Shown here: piece after piece, positions 45,617 to 53,699 of the stretch | Layout: every line of letters starts with the position of its first letter | Position numbering within the stretch: position 1 is the first letter of the stretch | NCBI RefSeq assembly: GCF_003732665.1 | Contig: NZ_MOBP01000008.1 | Coordinates: forward strand, 1-64,000 | Source: Pseudomonas frederiksbergensis | GTDB taxonomy: Bacteria; Pseudomonadota; Gammaproteobacteria; Pseudomonadales; Pseudomonadaceae | Direction of reading: 5' to 3' | Length of the DNA: 64,000 nucleotides | Notes under the pieces: model-generated | Seen by the model: the letters and a program-made list of their open reading frames with translations, nothing else | What the model was told of the DNA's origin: nothing | Databases searched by the model: none | Translations under genes and position numbers: made by a program

Positions 45617-47851
45617 ATGAACAAGTGGCCACGCCTGGCGCTCAACGCCCTGGGACTGACTCTATCGCTATCGGGAAGTGCTTTCGCCCAACTGGCGGCA
45701 GTCGATCCCGGCCCCTACACCTTCGCCACCGGGAAATTCCCGATGTGGTATCAGGACAGCAATTTGCTGTCGATGGAACTGTGCCAGTCCAAGGCCACGA
45801 GTTCGCGGGTGCCGGCCGCAACACCACCGGCCTACATGTGCACCCTGCTGCCGGCGCCGGGCATTTTCGATGACACCCTGCCCACGGTGTTCCCGGATAA
45901 CTGGCCGGACGAGTCCTTCTGGTTCCTGGCCGAAACCACCATCGCCAACAACGCGGCCGGCTATGGCATGGACGCCTACGTGGCAGGGATTGAGGCCGCA
46001 TTCGCCTCGGGTAATCCTGTCGATGGCGATCAGCAAAGTTTTGCGCGGATTCGTATCCGGGTGAACGTGCCCACCGCCGGGACCTACACCATCACCCACC
46101 CGTACGGCGTGGAAACGGTCAACGTCACCGCCCCCGGCCGGCGGGCGATCAACATCACTAAGGACGTCGGCATTGGCGTCGCCGGCGATTTCAGCGGCGC
46201 GTTGAATGGTCAGATCGGGCCGTTCCTGCGCAGCCTCAACGGTCCCTACACCGAGGTGAACCCGGAAACCGGTTCCGTTGAAACCTACGTCGGCGACCCG
46301 AACCTCACCGAAGCGGTGACCGGCAGCCCGTTCAACACCAACTTCGTACGCATCCAGGGCCCGGCCGGAACCATTCAGACCAACCTGTTTACCGTCGCCG
46401 GCAAGGTGCTCGACAACCGTGCGCAAACCGCCGTGGACATCAGCCGCGCCACCTATCGCCGCACGTCGGCGGGCAGCCGGGTGGAAGTGTTTGCCAAGGC
46501 GAACAACGGCTCGACCCTGTGCTTCCGGGAAACCCTGGCCCTGGTGGTCGGCCCACCCGCTTCGCCGTGCCAGACCAGCCTGATCGGCGACAACAACGGC
46601 TTGTTCTTCGGTCAACATCTGGCCACCAGCACATTGCCGAAAACCGTGGTGGTCACCGCGACCAACCCGGCCGGCACCACACGCCCGACGGCGGTCTCAA
46701 GCAAACTCACGGACCTGGTGAAAATCCAGACCGCACGTTATAGCTGGAGCAATCACAGCCTGTTGATCGAAGCGACTTCGACCGATGAAGTGGCCGTGCC
46801 CGACATGGTTGCCCAAGGCTACGGACGCCTGTCGAAATCCGGCACCCTGCAAAAACTCACCGTGGCCGACCTGACCCAGCCACCGGCCACCGTCACAGTC
46901 AAATCCGCCGCAGGCGGCAGCGATACCGAGGCCGTCGTGGTCGTCGGCACCGCACCGGACACCGGCGAGAACCAGGCGCCGATCTCGGTCGCCGACACCG
47001 GCGCCACCAGTTTCGGCGTGCCGATCACCCTCAACCTGCTGACCAACGACAGCGACCCGGACGGCAACGTACCGCTGAGCATCAGCGCCCTGACCCAACC
47101 GGCCGCCGGCCAAGGCACCGTGGCGTTGAGCGGCACCACGGCGGTGGTCTACACCCCGCCCGCCGTCGTCACCACACCGCTGACCACGACCTTCACCTAC
47201 AAGGCGCAGGACGTCAAAGGCCTGGCTTCGACCACCGCCGCGACTGTGACCATTACTGTGGCGCCTAACCGGCCACCGGTGGCGGTCAACGACAGTGTCG
47301 CGACCCTGGGCGTGGCAATCCCGATCAGCGTGTTGGCCAACGACACCGATCCGGAAGGCAACGTGCCGCTCGGCGTCGCCAGCCTGACTCAACCGGCAGC
47401 CGGTCGCGGCACCGTCAGTACTGACGGCACTGTGATCACTTACACGCCACCGGCCACGGTCACTACGGCGTTCACCACGACCTTCACCTACTTTGCCAAG
47501 GACAGCTTCGGCGCAGTGTCGACGGCACCGGCGACGGTCACCGTGCAAGTCTCGCCAAGGCCCGCGGCGGAAACCTTCACCGTGACCACCGCCACGGTCC
47601 AGGCCCGCTCCAACAACCGCTTCAACTGGGACTTCGCCGGCACTTCATCGGTGACAACCGGCAACACCATCACCATCCAGGTGTCCACCCCGACCGGGCT
47701 GGTAACCCTGGGCACCACCACGGTGCCGGTGACCGGACGCTGGCGGCTGACGATCAACAACAGCACCACGGTGATTCCGTCGGCGAACCCGACAGCGACC
47801 ATCCGCTCGTCCCAAGGCACCGTGCGCTCGGTGTCGGTGACCACGCTCTGA
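45617..47851 (+). CDS. Secreted protein of unknown family with cadherin/Ig-like repeats, paralogue 2
   Basis: 744 residues from the ATG at 45617 (CAGGAGG ahead). Signal peptide ends GSAFA before QLAAVDPGPY. Residues about 22-260 are the same domain as in paralogue 1. The C-terminal third has two tandem units of about 95 residues starting NQAPISVADTG and NRPPVAVNDS, with LLTNDSDPDGNVPL / LANDTDPEGNVPL and YTPPA..TT..TTTFTY: the calcium-dependent VCBS/cadherin-like adhesion pattern. A last 85-residue domain follows. Likely extracellular and adhesive. The export route is unknown; curli or the pilus-like machine are candidates. Confidence 0.68.
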   Translation: MNKWPRLALNALGLTLSLSGSAFAQLAAVDPGPYTFATGKFPMWYQDSNLLSMELCQSKATSSRVPAATPPAYMCTLLPAPGIFDDTLPTVFPDNWPDESFWFLAETTIANNAAGYGMDAYVAGIEAAFASGNPVDGDQQSFARIRIRVNVPTAGTYTITHPYGVETVNVTAPGRRAINITKDVGIGVAGDFSGALNGQIGPFLRSLNGPYTEVNPETGSVETYVGDPNLTEAVTGSPFNTNFVRIQGPAGTIQTNLFTVAGKVLDNRAQTAVDISRATYRRTSAGSRVEVFAKANNGSTLCFRETLALVVGPPASPCQTSLIGDNNGLFFGQHLATSTLPKTVVVTATNPAGTTRPTAVSSKLTDLVKIQTARYSWSNHSLLIEATSTDEVAVPDMVAQGYGRLSKSGTLQKLTVADLTQPPATVTVKSAAGGSDTEAVVVVGTAPDTGENQAPISVADTGATSFGVPITLNLLTNDSDPDGNVPLSISALTQPAAGQGTVALSGTTAVVYTPPAVVTTPLTTTFTYKAQDVKGLASTTAATVTITVAPNRPPVAVNDSVATLGVAIPISVLANDTDPEGNVPLGVASLTQPAAGRGTVSTDGTVITYTPPATVTTAFTTTFTYFAKDSFGAVSTAPATVTVQVSPRPAAETFTVTTATVQARSNNRFNWDFAGTSSVTTGNTITIQVSTPTGLVTLGTTTVPVTGRWRLTINNSTTVIPSANPTATIRSSQGTVRSVSVTTL

Positions 47852-47857
47852 GCCTTC

Positions 47858-47886
47858 GCCCCGCCGACCGTTACTGGCGGCGGGGC
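47858..47886 (+). terminator. Hairpin between the unknown proteins and the curli genes
   Basis: GCCCCGCC (47858-47865) pairs with GGCGGGGC (47879-47886). No T-run follows, so it is more likely a partial terminator or mRNA-stabilising hairpin that adjusts csgBA levels than a full stop. Confidence 0.45.
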
Positions 47887-47911
47887 AGGCCCATTCCCAC
47901 AGGACAACGCC

Positions 47912-48370
47912 ATGAAAACGCCGACCGCCGCCCTGCTCTGCCTGCTTCTGCTCTGCAGCGGCGCAGGCGTGCGCGCCGACGATTTGATGGACAACGACGA
48001 CCTGGCCCCCACCGCTGATCTCGGTGAACTGCCGCCGATTGGCCAGCAAGCGCTGATCAACCAGCTCGGCCAGGCCAACGTCGCGTTGTTGCAACAGAAC
48101 GGTCAGGGGTTGCTCGGACGGATCGTCCAGTCGGGCAGTAATCAGGAAGCCTACATCCTGCAACAGGGCAGCGACCTGATGGCGCAGATCACCCAGCAAG
48201 GTTCTGGCAACGACGCCTCGATCACGCAAACCGGCAGCCACAACCGCGCGCAGATTTCCCAGAACGGCAATAACAACGACGCCAGCATCGACCAGGCCGG
48301 CACGGGGCTTTCCAGCGCCGTGACCCAGTCCGGGAACGGCATGAGCGTTTCGGTCAAACAATATCGCTAA
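47912..48370 (+). CDS. csgB: Curli nucleator (CsgB-like)
   Basis: 152 residues, signal peptide ending AGVRA before DDLMD. The mature region carries about five curlin repeats of some 22 residues with the I.Q.G..N.A.I.Q.G pattern (e.g. ILQQGSDLMAQITQQGSGND, ITQTGSHNRAQISQNGNNND). The short size, first position and basic C-terminal QYR fit the nucleator CsgB, which anchors fibre growth at the cell surface. Exported through the CsgG pore encoded at 50927-51787. Confidence 0.82.
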   Translation: MKTPTAALLCLLLLCSGAGVRADDLMDNDDLAPTADLGELPPIGQQALINQLGQANVALLQQNGQGLLGRIVQSGSNQEAYILQQGSDLMAQITQQGSGNDASITQTGSHNRAQISQNGNNNDASIDQAGTGLSSAVTQSGNGMSVSVKQYR

Positions 48371-48398
48371 GCACTGCAATAACCTTGGAGGTTTCATC

Positions 48399-49847
48399 AT
48401 GTTCAAATTGACGCCCCTCACCGCTGCCATCCTGGTCATTGTCAGTGCCCAGGCTTTGGCTGACGACAGCGTTTCCACGCAAAACCAGGTCGGTACGGCC
48501 AACATCGCCGACGTGAAACAGAACGCGGCGCCGTTCAGCACCGCCACCCAACAACAACTCGGCCAGGGCAACGACGCGGCCGCCGTGCAAGACACCGCCA
48601 CCAGCAGCATCGACCAGAATCAGGTCGGTGATTACAACGCCGGTTACGCCGAGCAGTTGTTCGAAGACAACAGCACCATCACCCAGCAACAGGCCGGCAG
48701 CTTCAACACCAGCCACGCCAGCCAGTCCATCGGCACCGGCGAGAATCAGGTGTTGCAACAGCAGCAAGGCAGCGGCAACTTCTCGTTCGTCTATCAGGAC
48801 TCCCAGGAAGGCACCTCGGGCACGACCTACCAGTTCGGTGACAACAACGAGGCCAACATCGAGCAGATTCAACTGGGTGCCGGCAACAACGCGATGATCA
48901 TCCAGTACGGCAACACCAACTACGCCACCGCCGAACAAATCAACCACATGGGCGGCCAGATCGGCATCAACCAGGCCGGCGAAGGCAACTACGCCTACGG
49001 CGACCAGCGCAACGGCCTGGGCGGCAACCTGAACATCAACCAGTACGGCGACCTCAACGCCACTGAAGTCTGGCAAGACACCCAAACCGCCAGCCAGGCC
49101 ACGGTCAACCAATACGGGCAGACCAACGAAACCGTGGTGGACCAGAGCTTCGGCGAAAACAACGTCGCGCAGGTGCTGCAAGTCGGCGACCTCAACGCGA
49201 TCTATGCCGACCAGTTCGAGTCCATGGGCTCGACGCTCGCGCTGTATCAGCAAGGCAGCGGCAACGTGCACTTCACCTACCAGAGCGGCGACAGCCACGT
49301 GCTCAACGCCACCTCGCTGGGTAACGGCAACAAGGTCTACGCCAGCAATTGGAAAGGCCCGCAACTGGGCGGCCAGTTCGGCAGCAACCAACGCGCGACC
49401 ATCACCCAGAACGGCACCAACAACGTGGCGAGCTTCACCCAGGACGGCGTCGGCCACATCATGACCACGAACCAGACCGGCAGCGGCAACAAAACTACCG
49501 TCAGCCAGGCCGACTCTTACAACGAGCTGTACTTCGACCAAAACGGCAGCGACAACATCCTCATCGCCGACCAGCGCGGCACCACCAACCTGGCCCAGGG
49601 CTCTTCCAACGGCTCGGGGAACAGCACCGAGTTCGACCAGTCCGGCACCGGGAACCAGGCGTACACCGCGCAGTTGTATGGCAGTGACAACCAAATCACC
49701 GTCAAACAGGCAGACAGCATGAACGTCGCGTACGTGACCCAGGGCGGGACCGGGAACATTGCCAATGTGGATCAGAGTGGCGTGACGCAAATGGCGACCG
49801 TGCAGCAGTTTGGTTCAGCCAACCAGGCGACCGTGCTCCAGCAATAA
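48399..49847 (+). CDS. csgA: Major curli subunit, unusually large CsgA
   Basis: 482 residues, about three times the E. coli protein (151). A signal peptide ends SAQALA before DDS. The rest is about 20 curlin-type repeats of 20-24 residues with Q.G..N.A....Q.G, e.g. ITQNGTNNVASFTQDGVGH and VKQADSMNVAYVTQGGTGN, ending TVLQQ. It is expected to form the cross-beta amyloid fibre on the cell surface. GGAGG precedes the ATG, and a strong terminator follows, as for a highly expressed structural gene. Confidence 0.88.
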   Translation: MFKLTPLTAAILVIVSAQALADDSVSTQNQVGTANIADVKQNAAPFSTATQQQLGQGNDAAAVQDTATSSIDQNQVGDYNAGYAEQLFEDNSTITQQQAGSFNTSHASQSIGTGENQVLQQQQGSGNFSFVYQDSQEGTSGTTYQFGDNNEANIEQIQLGAGNNAMIIQYGNTNYATAEQINHMGGQIGINQAGEGNYAYGDQRNGLGGNLNINQYGDLNATEVWQDTQTASQATVNQYGQTNETVVDQSFGENNVAQVLQVGDLNAIYADQFESMGSTLALYQQGSGNVHFTYQSGDSHVLNATSLGNGNKVYASNWKGPQLGGQFGSNQRATITQNGTNNVASFTQDGVGHIMTTNQTGSGNKTTVSQADSYNELYFDQNGSDNILIADQRGTTNLAQGSSNGSGNSTEFDQSGTGNQAYTAQLYGSDNQITVKQADSMNVAYVTQGGTGNIANVDQSGVTQMATVQQFGSANQATVLQQ

Positions 49848-49858
49848 TCCCAAGGCCC

Positions 49859-49895
49859 AAAAAACCGCGGCCCTTGGTGGGGTCGCGGTTTTTTT
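49859..49895 (+). terminator. Rho-independent terminator after csgA
   Basis: AAAAAACCGCG (49859-49869) pairs with CGCGGTTTTTTT (about 49884-49895) around a GC-rich loop and ends in a T-run. Twelve bases after the csgA stop. Confidence 0.9.
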
Positions 49896-49920
49896 ATGGG
49901 TTGAGAGAGGGGTTGGTTGT

Positions 49921-50711
49921 CAGGCCGCCTTCGCGAGCAGGCTCGCTCCCACAGGGGGTTTGTGGTGGTCACAGAATGTGTGTCACATGAAGATCAAATG
50001 TGGGAGCGGGCTTGCTCGCGAAGAACGATAACGCTGTCCATCTGCCTGGCCCAACTGACAGGTCGGCTGTCAGGCCGCCTTCGCGGGCAAGCCCGCTCCC
50101 ACAGGGGATTTGTGGTGGTCACAGAATGTGTGTCACATGAAGATCAAATGTGGGAGCGAGCTTGCTCGCGAAGAACGATAACGCGGTCTATCTGCCTGGC
50201 CCAACTGACAGGTCGGCTGTCAGGCCGCCTTCGCGGGCAAGCCTCGCTCCTACAAAGATCGGTGGTGAACGCAGATTTTATGTACAACGCCCCACCCTGT
50301 AGGAGCAAAGCTTGCTCGCGAAGAACGATGACGCGGTCCATCTGCCTGAACGCTTATTGTGGCGAGGGAGCTTGCTCCCGCTGGGCTGCGCAGCAGACCC
50401 CAACCCGGCAACCGCATTTCCACTGATGCACCGCATTCTGATCGTTCCCATGCTCAGGCCGCCTTCGCGAGCAGGCTCACTCCCACAATGGGGCTGGGTA
50501 CATTCGTTGGAGATGGGTTGCTTGACACTCAGCCTTCGCGAGCAAGCCCGCTCCCACAGGGGATTTGTGGTGGCCACAGAATGTGTGTCACATGAAGATC
50601 AAATGTGGGAGCGGGCTTGCTCGCGAAGAACGATGACGCGGTGCATCTGCCTGGCCCAACTGACAGGTCGGCTGTCAGGCCGCCTTCGCGGGCAAGCCTC
50701 GCTCCTACAAA
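49921..50711. repeat. Tandem array of 150-bp units made of REP pairs
   Basis: The unit begins CAGGCCGCCTTCGCG at 49921, 50071 and 50221, exactly 150 bases apart. A related unit lies at about 50531-50686. Each unit holds a REP, the spacer TTTGTGGTGGTCACAGAATG..., an inverted REP and ACGATAACGCGGTC...GGTCGGCTGT. An unrelated REP of the TGTGGCGAGGGAGC family is inserted near 50359. No gene is supported here although frames read through. Confidence 0.88.
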
Positions 50712-50926
50712 ATCAAAAGCAAAGCGGCGTACACCACCCGCTCTTCACCACTCATTAGGCCGAGCGTTAGCTCGCCTGCTCTTGATCTTGATCTTGCTCT
50801 ACCCGCCCCTTCGGGAGGCTGAGTGGAGGGACTCGCTGTAAGAGCGAAACCATATGCCGCCGTTACCGCAGCAACGGATATGTACTAAATCAGCAAGAAC
50901 CAGGTCGGCCCGCAGGCCGCCTAGGC
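50712..50926. other. Short gene-free stretch after the REP array
   Basis: Holds a hairpin-forming CCCGCCCCTTCGGGAGG stretch (about 50800-50817) and a direct repeat of CTTGATCTTGATCTTG near 50782. It is a likely transcript end for the minus-strand csgG operon. No gene seen. Confidence 0.4.
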
Positions 50927-51787
50927 TTACTCACTCTCCGGATCAACCTTGTTCTGGCTCAAATACCGCCCCAGCGTCTCGTCCTGCACGGGCGTGGAGT
51001 TGTCCCCCGCCACTTGCCACAAATGCCGCTCGATGCCTTGGGCCAACAGATGCCCAACGGCTGATTCAATCGCCGACAGCACACACAACTGCGCCGGTTC
51101 GTTGGTGGTGTAGCCCACTTCCGCCTCAAGCAATTTCTTGAACTCGATAAACTTGAACACCCCGGCACTGCGGCCGACGGAGTAGATGGTCTTGCTGGTC
51201 ATCACATTGGCCAGCACCTGCCCGCTGCGCACGTCCACCGCCCGCAGGTTGACCGAGACCTGGTCCACGCGATATTCCCGGGAGAGGTCGATCCCCAGAT
51301 ACCGCGCCCCTTCCCCGCCACTGCGCACGTTGGTGTCGTAAGCGATGATCCCGCCTTCGAGCATCAGGTTCGCCGCTTGCAACGGTGGCAGTTCACCCTG
51401 GATATTCACCGGCGTGTTCGGCTTCTTCTGCGAGGCGCGGATGATTTTGCGTTCGGTCAGCAGGTTTTGCAGCCCTTCACGCTCCAGTACCACAAACCAG
51501 CCACTGGCCTGCAGCGCATCCATCAACATGCTCGCCGCACCTTGGGTCACGCTGGTGGAGAATGAGCTGGCCGGGGTCGGTTTGTATTGCCCGGTCTGGT
51601 CGCGAAAACCATACACCACGGCCATCAACCGACCTTTGGGCCGCGGCATTTTCAGCAAGTCGTAGTAGGTCGACGCCCGTGGTGTGAGGGTCGGTGATTC
51701 GGTGTCCTGCTCGGCCGGCATGGTGTCGCGCAAGCTGCAACCCTGTAATGCCGCCAACATCAGCCCTAGCACTATTATTTTTTTCAT
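50927..51787 (-). CDS. csgG: Curli secretion pore CsgG
   Basis: 286 residues from the ATG at 51787 (GGGGAG ahead; a GTG at 51796 is possible). MKKIIVLGLMLAALQGC carries a lipobox with Cys17. The body shows CsgG features: YYDLLKMPRPKGRLMAVVYGFRDQTGQYKP, FSTSVTQGAASMLMDAL, GWFVVLEREGLQNLLTERKI and NLMLEGGIIAYDTN. It forms the nine-fold outer-membrane channel for CsgA and CsgB. It is last in the operon and on the opposite strand to csgBA. Confidence 0.92.
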   Translation of the reverse strand: MKKIIVLGLMLAALQGCSLRDTMPAEQDTESPTLTPRASTYYDLLKMPRPKGRLMAVVYGFRDQTGQYKPTPASSFSTSVTQGAASMLMDALQASGWFVVLEREGLQNLLTERKIIRASQKKPNTPVNIQGELPPLQAANLMLEGGIIAYDTNVRSGGEGARYLGIDLSREYRVDQVSVNLRAVDVRSGQVLANVMTSKTIYSVGRSAGVFKFIEFKKLLEAEVGYTTNEPAQLCVLSAIESAVGHLLAQGIERHLWQVAGDNSTPVQDETLGRYLSQNKVDPESE

Positions 51788-51818
51788 GTCCTTCACTCCC
51801 CGGCAGCCTGAATACCCG

Positions 51819-52238
51819 TCAAGGGTTGAGGCCGTTCACCTGGATTTCCGAAACTTCACCGGTCGCTCGGTCGGTCACTTCAATGCTCAGTGCGCCGGAG
51901 TCGTCGATGACGTTGACGATAAAACTGTCGGTGGACAGGCTCCCGGTGTTGCCCGTGGAGATGTTGTCCAGCAACTGGCCCAGCAACCGCGACTGCAATT
52001 GACTGGTGAAGCGTTCAAGGGCCGATGTGCCTGCCACCGCCGTGCGGTTTTTCAGGTCGGGGTCGTCGTAGTCGTTTTGCGCCTGGGCGTTGTTGAGCAG
52101 CCAGGTGCCGTTCAATGGGTTGCCGCCGAACGACGGGTTGACCGGCGTGTAGACCAGCTCGGTGGCGTGGACCAGGCCACAACTGCCCAACCCGAGAAGC
52201 CAGATGCCGGTGCGCTGTGAGAACGTTTTCTTGTTCAT
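51819..52238 (-). CDS. csgF: Curli assembly factor CsgF
   Basis: 139 residues, signal peptide ending GLVHA before TELVYTP. The mature start TELVYTPVNPSFGGNPLNG is the hallmark of CsgF; this segment binds inside the CsgG pore. The remainder (FTSQLQSRLLGQLLDNIS, VIDDSGALSIEVTD) fits the exposed domain that positions the nucleator. It overlaps csgE by four bases (ATGA). Confidence 0.92.
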   Translation of the reverse strand: MNKKTFSQRTGIWLLGLGSCGLVHATELVYTPVNPSFGGNPLNGTWLLNNAQAQNDYDDPDLKNRTAVAGTSALERFTSQLQSRLLGQLLDNISTGNTGSLSTDSFIVNVIDDSGALSIEVTDRATGEVSEIQVNGLNP

Positions 52239-52624
52239 AATTCGTCCTTCTCCAGGTCGGTGGTGTCCTGCAATAACGTTTCCAGCTTGCGCTGGACGAT
52301 TTGCCGGCGAACCCAGTCGGCGGCGTCGTACGCCTCGTCCTTGAGCTCCACGGTGTTCGGCGGCAGGAAGCGCCGGTAAACCAGGCGTTGCTGATATTCC
52401 ACGGTCACCAGGCTGCCCCAGCGGGCCGAGGGTCGTTCGCGCACCACCAGGTTGAAATCCATCGGGCTGGTGGCGCGCAGGCGTTCACTGAACGAGTAGT
52501 AAAAGTCGTGGCCGATGTGGGAGATCGTGTCGTCGACGATGAAGCCCATCATTTCGTCCTCTTCGCCGGCCGAGGCGCAGGACGCCAGCAGCATCAGCAG
52601 CAGGCCCAGGCAATAGCGGTTCAT
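52235..52624 (-). CDS. csgE: Curli chaperone CsgE
   Basis: 129 residues. The mature part EDEMMGFIVDDTISHIGHDFYYSFSERLR (outline: IVDDTISHIGHDFY, NLVVRERPSARWG, VTVEYQQRLVYRRFLPP) is CsgE, which caps the periplasmic face of CsgG and selects substrates. The signal region ends LLASCASA: a LASC lipobox is present, so it may be lipid-anchored, unlike soluble E. coli CsgE. The ATG overlaps the stop of the pseudopilin-like gene by four bases, so curli secretion genes are coupled to the pilus-like operon. Confidence 0.9.
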   Translation of the reverse strand: MNRYCLGLLLMLLASCASAGEEDEMMGFIVDDTISHIGHDFYYSFSERLRATSPMDFNLVVRERPSARWGSLVTVEYQQRLVYRRFLPPNTVELKDEAYDAADWVRRQIVQRKLETLLQDTTDLEKDEL

Positions 52625-53346
52625 GGCGCCAGCGCCTGGGGGGTCAATGACTGGGGTTTGGGCCCAGATGCACCATCGAGGAAGGCTTTTTCGGCGACAA
52701 ACTGCCAATCCTTGTAACTGGCCATGCCGACGAAATCCGACCATTGGCTGGGGAAATCCGTCTGTTTGATCGGGGTATCCGTCGAGGGGCTGTAGAGGCC
52801 GGTGATGCGGCCGTCGAAGCCGCGCATCAGGGTCCACTCGCCACCGCCAATCGGGTCTGGGTACAACTGCCGCAGATGATGTTTGGGCGATGGGAAACGC
52901 TCATCCTGCAACAGGTCTTCCAGGTCTTTGGGGTACTGCGCCAGCCCCGGCGAGCTGCGGTAGTAACTGCGCAGCGCCTGGGCGTACTGGGTGCCGACCC
53001 ACAGCAACTGACGTTCGCGATCGCGCCGCGAGGCGGTGGACCACAACTCCCCGGCGCTGGCCAGGCCCATGCCCATCAGCACAATCAGAAACAGCACGCC
53101 CAGGTAGGTGAATCCGCCCTCTTTGCCGCAACGCCGCTTCCCTGTGGCGAGGGGGCTTGCTGTGGCGAGGGAGCTTGCTCCCGCTGGACTGCGCAGCAGT
53201 CCCAAGCTTTTCAGGCCAAGAACGGGGGCCGCTTCGCAGCCCAGCGGGAGCAAGCTCCCTCGCCACAAAAAGCTCCCTCGCCACAGCAAGCCCCCTCGCC
53301 ACAGGTTTTCACCCGCAGGCCTACCACTCGGAATAAAGGCTGCCAT
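52621..53346 (-). CDS. Pseudopilin-like protein with REP sequence over its start
   Basis: The credible part begins near 53125: KEGG then FTYLGVLFLIVLMGMGLASAG (in outline, a prepilin cleavage site followed by one hydrophobic helix), then ESLL-free soluble domain with GTQYAQALRSYYRSSPGLAQYPKDLEDLL and YPDPIGGGEW. The usual Glu5 is Leu (FTYLG), as in some minor pseudopilins. No ATG, GTG or TTG lies within the 17 codons before the site: upstream is REP DNA. The first ATG is at 53346, giving a 75-residue REP-encoded leader; a TTG near 53204 would give a shorter one. The true start is unresolved. Confidence 0.6.
   Translation of the reverse strand: MAAFIPSGRPAGENLWRGGLLWRGSFLWRGSLLPLGCEAAPVLGLKSLGLLRSPAGASSLATASPLATGKRRCGKEGGFTYLGVLFLIVLMGMGLASAGELWSTASRRDRERQLLWVGTQYAQALRSYYRSSPGLAQYPKDLEDLLQDERFPSPKHHLRQLYPDPIGGGEWTLMRGFDGRITGLYSPSTDTPIKQTDFPSQWSDFVGMASYKDWQFVAEKAFLDGASGPKPQSLTPQALAP
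53141..53305. repeat. Inverted REP element overlapping a pseudopilin gene
   Basis: Left arm from 53141 (CCTGTGGCGAGGGGGCTTGC, TGTGGCGAGGGAGCTTGC, then CCGCTGG) and right arm to 53305 are inverted copies; the right arm carries one additional 23-base repeat. It lies between the stop of one pseudopilin and the hydrophobic helix of the next. Confidence 0.88.
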
Positions 53347-53695
53347 CACGCGCCCTCCCGGTAGCACCGCTCTTGATATCAGCCACCGCGCCCGGCACAC
53401 CGTCCGGCGGCGCGACCAGGACCCAGAGGTCTTTGCGTTCGGCAATCGGGTCCATCGGCGGGTTGCGCAAGTAACGCTGTTCCACCAATTGTTCGATGGA
53501 ATCGGGGTAGCGCCCGGTGTCGCCGTAGTAGTGATCCAGCGCCTCGCGCATCGCCGACAGGCTCTGGCGCAGCGTGGTCTCCTTCGAGACTTCCAGGCTG
53601 GTGAAATAGCGTGGCAAGGCGATGGTCATCAGGGTCGCGATGATTGCCATGACCACCATCAGTTCCAGCAGGGTAAAACCTTTTTCCCGGCGCAT
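53321..53695 (-). CDS. Pseudopilin (GspG/type IV pilin-like)
   Basis: 124 residues from the ATG at 53695. MRREKG then FTLLELMVVMAIIATLMTIALP is a classic type IV prepilin leader with cleavage after Gly6 and Glu5 of the mature chain. The soluble domain has LRQSLSAMREALDHYYGDTGRYPDSIEQLVEQRYL and a DPIAERKDLW block, close to GspG. Starts four bases after the previous pseudopilin. Confidence 0.85.
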   Translation of the reverse strand: MRREKGFTLLELMVVMAIIATLMTIALPRYFTSLEVSKETTLRQSLSAMREALDHYYGDTGRYPDSIEQLVEQRYLRNPPMDPIAERKDLWVLVAPPDGVPGAVADIKSGATGRARDGSLYSEW

Positions 53696-53699
53696 AGGT

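Noticed and set aside
47912..49847. Fap-type (FapB/FapC) Pseudomonas amyloid
   Set aside because: Repeats have the curlin Q-x-G-x-x-N pattern, and csgE, csgF and csgG are encoded nearby; no fapA-F genes are seen.
49921..50711. CRISPR array
   Set aside because: The period is 150 bases, spacers are themselves repeated, each unit is made of inverted REPs, and there are no cas genes nearby.
49917..50758. Open frames through the REP array on both strands
   Set aside because: They repeat the translated REP sequence (EQARSH, WERACSRR and similar) and have no independent coding evidence.
52621..53445. Full 274-codon frame as the real pseudopilin
   Set aside because: The first 33 codons lie in the preceding pseudopilin gene in another frame and the next 70 in REP DNA; only the part from the prepilin site on is convincing.
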